Assembly: GCA_027493615.1 (NCBI GenBank)
Contig: JAOSKK010000001.1
Location: forward strand, 239,629-303,628
DNA from: Verrucomicrobiota bacterium
Lineage (GTDB): Bacteria; Verrucomicrobiota; Verrucomicrobiia; Limisphaerales; J093
DNA: 64,000 bases
Reading direction: 5' to 3'
Position numbers and translations under genes: made by a program. Shown in pieces: positions 39,463 through 50,080 of this stretch (the stretch's first letter is position 1; every line of letters begins with the position of its first letter). The notes beneath the pieces are model-generated. The model had not been told where the DNA came from. It worked only from the letters and a program-made list of their open reading frames with translations, and did no database searches.

Positions 39463-42400
39463 TCAGTTGAGCGACAGGTTGACGCGGCTCTGGCCGGCGG
39501 CGGCGGGTCCGGTGGGTTTGGGGGCGGTGAGGAAGAGGCGGTCGGTGGTGACGGCGCCGCTGCGGAGGAGTTGGTCCTGGACCCAGCGGGCGCGGGCGGC
39601 CATGAGGGCGCGGAACTCGTCCTCGGTGACCTCGATGTGGCGCGCGAGAAGCGACTCCATCAACTCGGGGGTGAGCTCGTCGAGGGCGGCGCGGTCGGCC
39701 TTGCCGAGGCGTTTCTCGATGGGGGAGGGCTTGGGTCGGCCGCCGCCGAAGAGCCCGAGGCCGAGGAAACCGCGTTTGGCTTTGGGCTTGGGCTTGGCCT
39801 CGGGTCGAGGCTCCGGCCGGGTCTGGTCTTCGGGGGCAGACGTTGCGGCGCGGGCCTGGGCGAGGGCGTTGGTCTGGAGGATGGCCGTGAGATTGGTGCC
39901 GAAGCGTTCGACGAACTCGGCGCGCAAGAGGCGTTCGGCCTCCTCCGGTTCGAGTTCAAGGGATTCGAGGGGCGGGGCCGGCCGGCCGCGGGCCGAACGC
40001 TCCCGCAGATAGCGGGTCTTGAGCTGGGACTCGAGCTTTGCGAGGGCGAGGGCGTCACGGTCCCGGGTACGGTCGACGGAGCCTTCGATCTCGAGGTTGA
40101 CGGCCGGACGTTCGGTGAGGGCCTTGGCGAGCTTGTCGAGCTTGGAGAGTTCGCCCTCGACGAGGTTGGTGGTGCCGGGCTCGAAGTCGAGGAAGCTGAG
40201 TTCCTCGCCGCCGCCGGCGAGCTTGCCGAGCAGGGAGAAGGGGGAGAGAGCGGTCTTGACGATGAGGTTGGCGATGACCTTGAGCACGGCACTGCCGATG
40301 CGGAACTCGGGGTCATCGAGGCGGCCGGCGATGGGGACGTCGAGGTCGATGAGGCCGTTGCGGTCCTTGAGGAGGGCGACGCCGAGTTTGACGGGGAGGC
40401 TGGTGGCATCGGGGCTCTGGTTGCGGGGGCCGAGCATCAACCCATCGATGAGGAAGCGGTTGGCGGCCTGGAGTTGATCGCCCTGGACCTGGTAATGGAG
40501 GCCGAGGGTGAGGCGCCCCTTGTTGAGGGCATGGCCCAGGTATTTCTCGGTGTAAGGGGTGAAGGCGGTGAGCTGGGTGTTGCGGTTGGTGATTTCGAGG
40601 TCTACAAGCCGCTCGGCGGCGAGCGGATTGATGCGGCCTTTGACGGCGAAGGGGGCTTGCTCGTCGACCTTGCCGGCGAGATCCACTTCGGCCGTGGTGT
40701 TAAGGGCGGAGGAAAGGCCCTTGACGGTACCGGTGAGCTCGTGGAGCCCGACCTGGACGGCGGGCTCGAGGGACAGGTCGGTGAAGGCGAACGAGGCGTT
40801 CTCGAGCTGGAAGGTGTCGATCTGGATGGGGAACGTGCCGGCGGCGGCTTCCTTGGCGGGCGGGGCCGGGGATGGTGTCGAGGGTTCGGCGGCGGTCTCG
40901 CTCGCGGGGGCGGGAGCGGCGGAGAGCGAGAGCAGATTCAGTTGGCCGTCCGGTGCGCGGAGGAGCTGGGCGGCGAGACCCCGCCACAGGATGGTCGCGA
41001 GTTTGAGCCGGGCGGGCTCCAGGCTGAAATCGATGCCGGTGAGGGCCAGTTCGTCCCAACGGACGAGGTCTTTGAAGGCGACGAGGTCGGTGGTGGCGAA
41101 GTTCGTGATCTGAACGTCACCGGTGAACGCGAGCTGGAGAGCCCCCGGGGCGTCGGTTTCGAAACGGACCTTGGTGGTGGTGGCGAACGCGCCGCTGACG
41201 ATGCCGAGCCGCACGTGTTCCTGGACGTACGACTGGAGGCTGCGCAGGTCGATGTTGGTGAGGCCGAGCGCGAACTCGCCGGCCGGCGGATCGAGCTGGG
41301 CGGTGCCCTGGACGTCGAGGGTGCCGGACTCGTTGGATCGCAGGTGCAGCCGGACGCTGACGGGCGGGTTGCTGGTGGTCCGGAAGCCCTGCACGTTCAG
41401 AGCCACTTGATCGAGGGTGAAACTGGCGGGCTTGGCGGGTTGTTGATCCTCGACGGCGACCGCATAGTTCTCGAGCGCGAATTCTCCCACCGCGATGTCC
41501 CAGGGCGGAGCGGAGGAGGCTTCCTCGGCCTCCGCGGCCATGCCCGGCCTCCCTGAACCCCCGGGAGGCAGGCTGGAAGCCTGCACCACAGGTTCGCTGG
41601 AAGTCTGCACCACAGGTTCACGGGAGGGGCCGGGCGAGCCCGGGCTGGTGGGTTCCGCGGCACTTCCCAGCAGGGCACCGGCGGGTAGAAGGTCGAACCA
41701 ATTGAGCGAGCCGTCCGGCTTGCGTCGCACCAGCAACGTGGCGTCCTGCGAACGGACCTGGCCGACTTGGGCGCGTTGTTCGGGCAGGCTGGCGGTCACG
41801 CCGTCGAGGGTGACGGCGCCGACTTTGAGGACGGTCTCGGCGGGGTCGGGAGTCTGGAGTTCGAGCCCGGTGAGCCGGACGGCGAGGTTCGAGACGCCGG
41901 CGTGGAGTTGATCCGGTGCGAGGGCGAGCTGGTACGGGACACGGACTTCGAGTTGACCGGCCGTGAGGCGCCCGCGGAAGGCGTCCTCGGCGTAGGGCAG
42001 GTACTTGGGCAGGGTGAGCGCAGCGAGGAGGACTTCGCCCGATGACCGGATGGGGTCGAGAGAGAAGGCGCCGGAACCCGACAGTTTCTCGGCGGCCTCG
42101 GTGGTGAAGCTGAAGGTGTAGCGGGCGTCGGTGCCGGGTTTGGTGGAGAAGCCGTCGACAGAAAACTCGATGGGTTCCAGGGTGGTTTGGAAGGGGGAAC
42201 GGCGGGTGTGATCGGCGAACGTGACGCGCGTCTGGTCGAGCTTGAAGGCGTCGATGTTCACGGTCCAGGGGGCGCGGGTGCGGCGGTGGTGTTGGTGTCG
42301 GGCGAGGCCGTCGGTGCCGCGGGCGCGTTGGTGAGCGCGGGGCTGAGGAGGGCGAGGAGGTTCAACTGGCCGTCGGCTTCCCGGCGGCCGAGGACGGTGG

Positions 42401-43380
42401 CGCCGGAGGCCGCGACGGTGCCGAGCCGGGCCGTTTGCTGGCGGAGATCGAGGGCGACGTCGTTGATGGCGAAGCTCGCGAGGGAAAAGACGGTCTCCTG
42501 CGTGGCGGGGTCGACGAGGGTGAGGTTGTCCGTGCGGAACGCGGAGTTGGTGGCGACGAAGTCGACGCCGTTGGTACCGGCCTCGAAGCGGTAGGCGACA
42601 TCGAACCCGGAGCACGCCGTTGGTGAGGTGGGCGCGGGTGAACTGGTCGAGGTAGGGCTGGTAACGGCGCAGCGGAACGCCCGAGATGGCGAGTTGGCCG
42701 CTGGAGCGCAGCGGTTGCACGGTGAGATTGCCGGCCCAGCGCACCTGGCTGCCTGTGTCCCCTTCGGCGTGGAAGGCATAGGGACTGTCGGTGTCCGGAC
42801 GCGTGGTGAACTCCGTGAGCCGCAAGTTGATGGGCTGGTATTCGGTACGGAAGGGCTGGCGGAGGGTCTGGTCCTCGAAAGCGACGAAGCCGTTGGTGAT
42901 GGTGAGGTGCCAGATGCCGAGGCGCGGGATGGCAGCCGGGGCTGGCGGGGTGGGTGGCGCAGGTTCGGCGGGGGCGACGAGGTTGGCCAGGTTCAGTTGA
43001 CCGTCGGGAGCGAGGAGGACTTCGAGGAACGGGCGGTCGAGCCGGATTTCCTTGAAAGTCCAGGCCCAGCGGAAGAGGGAGGAGGCCTGGAAGTTCACAT
43101 AGAGTTCCTCCCAGGAAGCGAAGGGGTGACCGTCGGCTTCGTTGAGGGCGAGGCCGCGGATGGTGAGGGAGAGGGTCCAGGGATTAAACTTCACCTGGCG
43201 GACGGCGGCCTGGCGTTTCGTAGCCGCAGGAAGCTGCTTGACCAACTGCCACTTGACGAGGGCGGGAACGAGGAGGAAACCCAGAAGCGTGTAGAGCAGG
43301 AATGCGACGGCGAGGCGGAGGCCCCACTTGCGCCAGCGGAGCGGGAACCGTTCGAGAAACGAGGTCGGGTTGGCTTTCAT
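39463..43380 (-). CDS. AsmA/DUF748-family outer-envelope protein (two frameshifts, in-frame repeats)
   Basis: About 1,305 residues. A short N-terminal tail is followed by one membrane anchor (LRLAVAFLLYTLLGFLLVPA), then repeated DUF748-type beta modules, each with motifs like LLAPDGQLNLANLVAP, KLDQTRVTFADHTRRSPFQT and RNGLIDLDVPIAGRLDDPEF. DUF748/AsmA proteins are thought to span the periplasm and help move lipids or assemble the envelope. Two compensating frame changes bracket 42265-42610. A Gly/Pro/Gln-rich segment at 41567-41619 (PVVQTSSEPVVQASSLPPGG) is encoded by family-3 repeats. The C-terminus (LDKLAKALTERPAVNLEIEG) ends in an OmpA-like or coiled-coil region. ATG 43380 is chosen over the GTG-like frame before it. 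Confidence 0.82.
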   Translation of the reverse strand: MKANPTSFLERFPLRWRKWGLRLAVAFLLYTLLGFLLVPALVKWQLVKQLPAATKRQAAVRQVKFNPWTLSLTIRGLALNEADGHPFASWEELYVNFQASSLFRWAWTFKEIRLDRPFLEVLLAPDGQLNLANLVAPAEPAPPTPPAPAAIPRLGIWHLTITNGFVAFEDQTLRQPFRTEYQPINLRLTEFTTRPDTDSPYAFHAEGDTGSQVRWAGNLTVQPLRSSGQLAISGVPLRRYQPYLDQFTRAHLTNGVLRVRCRLPLRGRYQRRRLRRHQLRVPHGQPHPRRPRHAGDRLFPRELRHQRRRPRSPPANGPARHRRGLRRHRPRPPGSRRPVEPPRPPQPRAHQRARGTDGLARHQHHRRTRAPWTVNIDAFKLDQTRVTFADHTRRSPFQTTLEPIEFSVDGFSTKPGTDARYTFSFTTEAAEKLSGSGAFSLDPIRSSGEVLLAALTLPKYLPYAEDAFRGRLTAGQLEVRVPYQLALAPDQLHAGVSNLAVRLTGLELQTPDPAETVLKVGAVTLDGVTASLPEQRAQVGQVRSQDATLLVRRKPDGSLNWFDLLPAGALLGSAAEPTSPGSPGPSREPVVQTSSEPVVQASSLPPGGSGRPGMAAEAEEASSAPPWDIAVGEFALENYAVAVEDQQPAKPASFTLDQVALNVQGFRTTSNPPVSVRLHLRSNESGTLDVQGTAQLDPPAGEFALGLTNIDLRSLQSYVQEHVRLGIVSGAFATTTKVRFETDAPGALQLAFTGDVQITNFATTDLVAFKDLVRWDELALTGIDFSLEPARLKLATILWRGLAAQLLRAPDGQLNLLSLSAAPAPASETAAEPSTPSPAPPAKEAAAGTFPIQIDTFQLENASFAFTDLSLEPAVQVGLHELTGTVKGLSSALNTTAEVDLAGKVDEQAPFAVKGRINPLAAERLVDLEITNRNTQLTAFTPYTEKYLGHALNKGRLTLGLHYQVQGDQLQAANRFLIDGLMLGPRNQSPDATSLPVKLGVALLKDRNGLIDLDVPIAGRLDDPEFRIGSAVLKVIANLIVKTALSPFSLLGKLAGGGEELSFLDFEPGTTNLVEGELSKLDKLAKALTERPAVNLEIEGSVDRTRDRDALALAKLESQLKTRYLRERSARGRPAPPLESLELEPEEAERLLRAEFVERFGTNLTAILQTNALAQARAATSAPEDQTRPEPRPEAKPKPKAKRGFLGLGLFGGGRPKPSPIEKRLGKADRAALDELTPELMESLLARHIEVTEDEFRALMAARARWVQDQLLRSGAVTTDRLFLTAPKPTGPAAAGQSRVNLSLN
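41567..41619. repeat. Two tandem family-3 repeats (GCAGGCTGGAAGCCTGCACCA type) inside the DUF748 gene
   Basis: Two near copies in tandem (CTGGAAGCCTGCACCACAGG and CTGGAAGTCTGCACCACAGG) sit in frame in the DUF748 gene, encoding a Pro/Ser-rich linker, VVQTSSEPVVQASSLPP. Confidence 0.75.
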
Positions 43381-43422
43381 AGCGGGACGCGAGGGGGCGG
43401 GCCGCGGGGCCACGCGGACGGT

Positions 43423-44979
43423 TCAGGGCTTGAGCTTCCGCTCGAGGATTTCGCCGGCGAGGGCGGGATTGGCCTTGCCACGGCTGGAGGCGCATCACCT
43501 GGCCTTTGAGGAAGTTGAGGGCGGCGGCTTTGCCGGCGCGGTAATCGGCCACGGGCCCGGGGTGGGCCGCGATGACCTGGTCGCAGAGGGCCTCGAGGGC
43601 GTTGGGATCGCTCACCTGGGCCAGGCCCTTGTCGCGGACGATGTCGGCCGGGGGGCGGCCAGTGTCGAACATTTCGGCGAAGACCTGTTGGGCAGCGGAG
43701 CTGCTGAGGGTGCGGTTCTCGACCAGGGCGACGAGTTCGAGGAGGGCGTCGGGCGGGAACTTGAGGCGTTGGAGGAGCGGTGCAGGCAGGATGCCCGCAC
43801 CACCGGAACCGTCGACTAGCGCAGGCAAGATGCCTGCACCACTGGGAGGGTCGGCCTGTGCAGGCAAGATGCCTGCACCACCAGGGGCAGGGGCGGGGGC
43901 TTCGTGCTCGGCGGCCTCGGCGAGTTTGGCGCGGAGGTTGTTGATGATCCAGTTGGCCAAGGTTTTCGGGTTGGCGGAACGGCGCGCGAGGGGTTCGAAA
44001 TAGTTGCCCAGTTCGAGATCCTGCTTGAACACCTCGGCGTCGCCGGCGGGAATCCCGTAATCGCGCATGAAACGGCGTTTGCGTTCGAGCGGACGCTCGA
44101 CCAGGCGTGCGCGGACTTCGGCGAGCCAGTCGTCGGTGGGCTCGAAGGGCATGAGGTCCGGATCCGGGAAGTAGCGGTAGTCGTGGGCGTCCTCCTTGGT
44201 GCGCATCTCCTCGGTGCAGCCGGTGGCGTCATCCCAGCGGCGGGTGGACTGGACGAGGGGGCGGCCGGCGTTGAGGGCAGCGATCTGCCGGGGGATTTCG
44301 TATTCGAGGGCGCGGCGGACCCCGGAAAAGCTGTTGAGATTCTTGATCTCGATCTTGGCGCCGAGCCTGGCGGTGCCGACGGGGCGGACGCTGACGTTGA
44401 CGTCGCAGCGGACCATGCCTTTCTCCATGTCGCAATCGCTGATGCCGCCGTGGACAAGCAGTTCCTTGAGGGCGTTGAGGAAGGCATAAGCCATGTCGGG
44501 GCTGGTGAGCTCGGGCTCGGAGACAATCTCGAGCAGCGGGACGCCGGCGCGGTTGAAGTCGACGCCGGAATGGCGGTCGAAATGGAAGCTCTTGCCGACA
44601 TCCTCCTCGAGGTGGGCGCGGGTGATGCCGATGCGGCGGTCGGCGCCGGCGAATTCGAACTCGAGGTAACCGCCGAGGGTGGAGGGTTGGTCGTACTGGG
44701 TGATCTGGTAGTTCTTCGGCATGTCCGGGTAGAAATAGTTCTTCCGGTCGAACTTGGCCCGGGCGGGGATGGTGCTGTGGAGGAGCAGGCCGGTGAGGAT
44801 GGTGAGGCGGGAGGGCTTCGTCGTTGGCGACGGGGAGCACCCCGGGGAGGCCGAGGCAGACGGGGGCAGACGTGGGTGTTGGGCGGCGCACCGAAGGCGT
44901 TGGCGCAACCGCACCACATCTTGGATTTGGTCCGGAGCTGGACGTGCGTTTCCAGGCCGATCACCGCTTCGTAGTCCAT
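43423..44979 (-). CDS. gatB: Aspartyl/glutamyl-tRNA amidotransferase subunit B (two frameshifts, in-frame repeat insertion)
   Basis: About 519 residues. The N-terminus is [15 protein letters not shown] followed by the zinc-binding [34 protein letters not shown] and [16 protein letters not shown] are GatB signatures. The C-terminal YqeY-like domain ([17 protein letters not shown]) ends in EILERKLKP. The frame must be joined near 44860 (N-terminus) and 43500 (C-terminus). Between the catalytic and YqeY domains, at about residue 365-400, three family-3 repeats encode [29 protein letters not shown]. GatB is part of the essential GatCAB complex that makes Gln-tRNA(Gln) and/or Asn-tRNA(Asn). Confidence 0.95.
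43780..43882. repeat. Three family-3 repeats inside gatB
   Basis: Three copies of about 23 bases (43780-43803, 43820-43842 and 43859-43882), each reading like GTGCAGGCAAGATGCCTGCA followed by CCAC on the plus strand. The spacing keeps the frame, so each is translated as GAGILPA- on the minus strand. Confidence 0.88.
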
Positions 44980-44995
44980 AATGGCTTGCCCCGAT

Positions 44996-45844
44996 TCAAC
45001 CACGGCCAGGCGGGCTTGGACATGGATTTGTGGTCCACCAGCGTTCCCAGCCATCGCCGCGGGCAGGACGGGGTTCTGGGGTGACGCGGACGTGCAGGAG
45101 CGTGTCGGCGTCCTCGCCGTACGGCCCCAGGAGGACCTGCTGGCCGTCGGGTCCCACCACGAGCGAGCACCCGATGCACTTGCGGCCGGCCCAGGGACCG
45201 GCGGTGAGGGGGCCGACGTTGCTGCAGCCGGCGATCCAGAGGCGGAAGGCGCGGGCGACGGGGCCGTAGTGGTCGCGCCAGAGCTGCCCGTAAGGTTCGC
45301 GGGTTTGGTCGTGATCGGCCGGGACGGCCCAGGCGCAGGGGGAGAGGATGACGTCGGCGCCCATCAAACCGAGCGTGCGGCTGACGATCTGGCCGGGGGC
45401 AAAGGCATCGGCGCAGATCATGAGACCGAAGGTGCCGAGCGGGGTGGGGGCCACGCCGAGGCGATTGCCGAGGTCGTAGCAGTCGTGGCCGATCCCGAGT
45501 TCATTGATCTTGCGGTGGTGGAGCAGGATGTCACCGGCGGGGCCGATGAGGAGGGCGGCGTTGTAGCGGGCGGGGCCGGCTTGCTCGACCAGGCCGGCAC
45601 AGACGTGGACATGATGGCGGCGGGCGGCCTCGCGCAGGCCGGTGGCCGTCTCCCCATCGGGAATGGGGCCGGCATCCGTGGTGGCTGACGGATGCGTCCA
45701 GCCGAGGTCGAGGGCTTCCGGGAGAAGGACGACCTGAGCGCCCTGGTCGGCGGCCTGGCCGATGCGGGCGACGGCGCGGGCGAGGTTGGCGTGGCGGGCG
45801 CCGCCCTCGACGCGCATTTGGGCAAGTGCCAGGTGGAACGTCAT
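44996..45844 (-). CDS. Carbon-nitrogen hydrolase (nitrilase superfamily)
   Basis: An intact 282-residue member of the nitrilase superfamily. The Glu-Lys-Cys triad is visible as [17 protein letters not shown] and LMICADAF. It probably hydrolyses an amide such as N-carbamoylputrescine or an omega-amide. It lies between a spermidine-synthase-like gene and gatB with small gaps (14 and 16 bases), hinting at polyamine metabolism, though the family is broad. Confidence 0.85.
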   Translation of the reverse strand: MTFHLALAQMRVEGGARHANLARAVARIGQAADQGAQVVLLPEALDLGWTHPSATTDAGPIPDGETATGLREAARRHHVHVCAGLVEQAGPARYNAALLIGPAGDILLHHRKINELGIGHDCYDLGNRLGVAPTPLGTFGLMICADAFAPGQIVSRTLGLMGADVILSPCAWAVPADHDQTREPYGQLWRDHYGPVARAFRLWIAGCSNVGPLTAGPWAGRKCIGCSLVVGPDGQQVLLGPYGEDADTLLHVRVTPEPRPARGDGWERWWTTNPCPSPPGRG

Positions 45845-45858
45845 GGGCCGGGTCGCTT

Positions 45859-47920
45859 TCAACGGCGCAATCCCAGTACCTGCAGCAGGCTGCTGTGGTC
45901 GTCGGTCCAGAGCACGTGACGGACGGGACCTTCCTTCCCGCTCGCTTCCTGCACCAGGACCGGATCCTCCATGAGGGCCGCGTTGTTGCTGACAATCATC
46001 CAGACTGCCTCGATGGGCGATCCGGGTCGCGTGGGGTTCCTCGCGGCCAGCGTCAGGGTGGACAGCCCGCGCTCGGCCGCCAACCCCTTGACGACCGGCT
46101 CGAGATCCAGGTGCCGATTGGTGATGTGGAACAGGAGCGCCCCGTCCGCTCTCAGGTGACGCGCGTACAGGGCGAACGCCTCGCGGGTCAGGAGATGGAC
46201 CGGGATGGCGTCGCTGCTGAACGCGTCGAGCACCAGCACATCGAACGCCTGGGGCGGTTCGTTTTCCAGGGAGATCCGCGCGTCGCCCAGCACGATCTCG
46301 ACCTTGGCGGGCGTGCCTTGCAGGAAGGCGAACCTCGTCTCCGCCAACCGCTGCACCTCCGGATTGATCTCGTAGAAGCGGATGACGTCGGTGGCGCGCC
46401 CGTAGACCGAGAGCGTTCCGATCCCCAGCCCGACGATTCCGATCCGCCGCTGTTCCTGCCGGGGAAACGGGACAGCGCCAGTTCAACGCCCGTTCCCTGG
46501 CGGTAGTATCCCAGCGGGACCAGCGGGTTCTGCGGCGGCAGAAGCTGCAGCCCGTGCAACGTGCTCCCGTGAAAGAGTGCGCGGGTCCAGAGCTTGGCGT
46601 CCGGAACATAGCGCTCCCGGACACTCAGCACGCCATAGAAATTCCGGCTCGCGTGCACCGTCTCGCTGCCGCCCACCCACGCCAGCAGCCCGAACAGGCC
46701 CGCCACCAGTCCCGACCCCAGGCAGGCGAGCACCCACCCCGGGAATCGGCGCGATTCAGGATCAGCGCCGTGCGAGCCCGCGCGTGAACCGCCACCAGCA
46801 GGGCGCTCAAGAGCCACAAGCCCCACGGCAGTTCGGCGTAAGACCGGAAGATGAAGGGCGCCACGAGCGCCACGAACATCCCGCCCGCCGCCCCGCCGCC
46901 GGCAATCCACAGGTAGAACGAGGTCAGATGGGCCGGTGCCGGCTTGAGCCGGTACAGCTCGCCGTGACACAGCATGCAACCCGCGAAGAGGGCGAAGGAA
47001 TACACCGCCACCTGCAACAGCAGCGGCATCCGATGCACATCGTACTGGGCCCACCCGACCAGGCCGATGGCCGCAAACAGCGCGCAGGTGAACAGTGGCC
47101 GGGAATACCAGCGGGGACTGTCGAAGCAGAGCATGAAGCTCAGCAGGTAAAGGCTCAGCGGCAACACCCACAGGAAAGGCACCACCGCCACGTCCAGGCA
47201 CATCGTGTTCGTGATGGCCAGCAACAGAACCGAGGCGCAAGCCGGCAATGCAAACCACAGAGTCTTCGTGGCCAGGTCCGGTGCAGGCTCCACCCGTTCG
47301 TCGGTCCCTTCGCTCCTCCCGGTCCCCGGGTTCTCCCGCGCCGCCCGCAACACCTGCCACGCACAGCCTCCCGCGACGATCGCGAATCCGGCCAGCCCCC
47401 AGCCCCACCAGATCGCCTGTGCCTTCCGCGACAGGAGCGGCTCGAACACCAGCGGGTAGCTCAGCAACGCCAGCAGCGAACCCGCGTTCGAAAGCGCGTA
47501 GAGCCGGTACGGTGACGTCCCGGGACGAACCCGGCTGAACCACGCTTGCAGCAAGGGGCTGGTGGCCGACAGGACGAAGTACGGCAGGCCCAGGGACACC
47601 GTCAGCAGCCCAAGGATGCGGCCCACCGGCGCGTCCGGCGAAACGGGCCTCCAATGCTCGCCGGGCGTGATGGGCAAGGACAGGCAAGCCGCCGCGATCA
47701 GAACGACGTGCACCCCCGCTTGGACCCCCGGCCGGGTCAGCCGCGACAACCCGTGGGCATAGGCGTACCCGGCCAGCAGCAGCACCTGAAAAAACAGCAG
47801 GCAGGTCGTCCAGACCCCCGGCCCCCCGCCGAACCAGGGCAGGATGTACTTGCCCATGAGCGGCTGGACCTGAAACAGCAGAAAAGCCCCGCTGAAGGTC
47901 GCCAGCACGAAGAAAATCAT
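45859..47920 (-). CDS. Spermidine synthase-like membrane protein (two frameshifts)
   Basis: About 687 residues. The first two-thirds has roughly ten membrane segments (for example FFVLATFSGAFLLFQVQPLM at the start and LWFALPACASVLLLAITNTM). The last third is a spermidine-synthase/methyltransferase fold: IGIVGLGIGTLSVYG after a frame join near 46460 and FDVLVLDAFSSDAIPVHLLT, the family's putrescine-binding loop equivalent. A second join is needed near 46740. This fusion type (MFS-like membrane part plus spermidine synthase) is common in Gram-negative genomes; the product need not be a classical SpeE. The run down to cimA may be one operon. Confidence 0.82.
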
Positions 47921-48051
47921 AACGCCGTGGTGTCCTGAACCGCCGAGGGGTCGCCCGCCCGAACCAGCGTGCCGGGAGCCTGCGAAGGAACCGGGAACGC
48001 GGCAAGTCGGGATTGCCGGTGGTAGAAGGCCGCTGTGTCCTGAGAGCGCGG

Positions 48052-48110
48052 CGTAGGCGCCGACGTCAGGAGGCTCAGCCGGGCGTGAGTCTCGTGACCT
48101 CGACTCCTAC
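48052..48110. repeat. Palindromic hairpin repeat, family 2
   Basis: Left arm GTAGGCGCCGACGTCAGGAG then GCTCA; right arm TGAGTCTCGTGACCTCGACT then CCTAC. The arms pair over about 25 bases with several mismatches around a short loop, in the divergent region before the GH71-like gene. Confidence 0.72.
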
Positions 48111-48182
48111 CGGGGGGTGGGCCAGCTCGTCGCGGATCCCACTCGCCTCGCGCCCGGAGTCTGCTACGCTCACGGCCGTTCC

Positions 48183-49951
48183 ATGCGTTTCTCTGCCCTG
48201 CTTCTCCTCGGACTGGTCGGTGGCCGCGCGCTTTGCGCCGTGGGCCCGGCCAGCGGTTTCAACCCCGGCACCCCTTGGCCCGCCACCGACACGCTGGGCC
48301 GCACCGTCCCCACAGCCGCAGAGGTGGGGCCGCTCCGGACCAACCGGTTCGTCGGGATCTTCTACTTCACCTGGCAAAGCACCGAGGTCCGCCAAGGCCG
48401 ACCCGACGGCCACCCCCTTCGACGTGTCGCAGATCTTCACGCAGGATCCCGACGCGCTGAAGAAGCCGGCCTCGCCCCTCTGGGGCCCGATTGGCGTTTA
48501 CCATTTCTGGGCCGAACCGTTGGTGGGCTATTACGCGAATGACGATCCCTGGGTGCTGCGGGCGCCACGCGCACTGGCTGGCCGACGCGGGCGTCGACAC
48601 CCTGCTCTTCGACGCGACCAACGCGCAGACTTATCGCCACATCTACGAGCCCTTGTGCCGGACCTTCGAGCAGGTGCGACGCGACGGCGGGCACACGCCC
48701 CAGATCGCTTTCATCGTCAACACCGCCGCCGGTCAGACGGCCGACACGCTCTATCGCGAGCTCTATCAGCCCGGGTTGCATCGCGACTTGTGGTTTCATT
48801 GGCGCGGCAAACCCCTGCTGATCTGCGATCCGGCAGAGGCCCGGCCGGAGTGGAAGGACTTCTTCACACTGCGTCGTGCGCACTGGCCCTTCACGCTCAC
48901 CAACACGCCCTACGCGTGGCATTGGGAGGCCACCTTTCCCCAGCCCTACGGTTACACCGACGACCCGGACCAGCCCGAGCAGGTCAACGTGTCGGTGGCC
49001 CAAAACCTCCGCCAGTCCGACGGCCAGGTCACCAACATGAGCGACGGCAACGCGCGCGGTCGCAGCTTCCACCAGGGCCGCCAGGACACGCGTCCCGGGG
49101 CGGTACTGCACGGCCACAACTTCCAGGAACAATGGCAGCGGGTGTTCGAGCTCGACCCCCCTTCGCAATGGTGACCGGTTGGAACGAGTGGATCGCCGGC
49201 CGCTGGGGCAAGCCCGATGGCCCGCTCGTCTTTGTGGACCAACTGGACCAGGAGTTCAGTCGCGACATCGAACCCATGCGGGGCGGGCATGGCGACAACT
49301 ACTACCTCCAGCTCGTCACCAACGTGCGTCGTTACAAGGGCGCCCCTCCGCTGCCACGGGCCAGCGCGCCGGTCACCCTCCCGCTCGACGCCGGTCCCAT
49401 TCCCTGGGCTGCTGTCGAACCGGTCTTCACCGATGCCGTGGGCGACACCGGAACCGCGCGACCACCGCGGCGTGCTCGCCCTGCATTACACCAACCGCAG
49501 CGGCCGCAACGACATCGTCACCTGCCGGGTGGCGCGAGACCGCGACCACGTCTTCTTCCAAGTCCAGACACGCGAGCCGCTCAGCCCCCCGACCGATCCG
49601 GGCTGGATGTGGTTGCTGATCGATGTCGATCAGAACGTCGCCACGGGTTGGGAAGGTTATGACTTCATCCTGAACCGGACCCGCGACGACGCCGGTACGA
49701 CGTGGCTCGAACAGCACACTGCCGGCTGGGACTGGAAACCGCGGGTGCGCGTTCCGTTCCGGGCGTCAGGCACGCATCTCTGCCTCGCCGTCCCGCGCAC
49801 CGCGCTGGGCCTGGAAGGGGGCCAGACGTCCGTGGCGTTGGATTTCAAATGGGCCGATAACCAGCCCGAACCGCCCAGCCTGCTCGAGGCTTACACGACG
49901 GGGGAGGTCGCGCCCGACGGAAGGTTCAAGTACCGCTATCGGGCGGAGTGA
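48183..49951 (+). CDS. Glycoside hydrolase family 71/99-like protein, exported (four frameshifts)
   Basis: About 589 residues. The signal peptide is MRFSALLLLGLVGGRALCAV. The N-terminal region (NRFVGIFYFTWQSTEVRQG, YHFWAEPLVGYYANDDPWVL, AGVDTLLFDATNAQTYRHIY, MVTGWNEWIAGRWG) resembles GH71/GH99-like barrels that act on alpha-glucans or mannans. After a linker a beta-sandwich segment (PGWMWLLIDVDQNVATGWEG) resembles CBM9/DOMON modules. Frames change near 48395, 48560, 49165 and 49455. The exact family number is not certain, but an exported glycan-directed enzyme is well supported. Confidence 0.7.
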
Positions 49952-50080
49952 AAGAAGCCCTACAGATCGTCAAGAAAGGGGCGGAGGGGCCGCCTGCCCG
50001 AGCCTATTCCCGCTGTCCGGAATCGGCGGAGAGAACGGAACGGGACGAGGTGCTCCTCCACCGATTACGAACCTGGGGGA

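Noticed and set aside
39256..41556. Long plus-strand open frame (766 codons) opposite the DUF748 gene
   Set aside because: Its product is Gly/Glu/Val-rich without domain motifs and it is the antisense shadow of a clearly coding minus-strand gene in GC-rich DNA.
43780..43882. A short CRISPR array
   Set aside because: Three copies of about 23 bases with very short, uneven spacing, inside and in frame with gatB; no cas genes. It is a dispersed short repeat.
49952..50080. Terminator hairpin between the GH71-like and PFK genes
   Set aside because: Only weak GC inverted repeats and no T tract; not supported.
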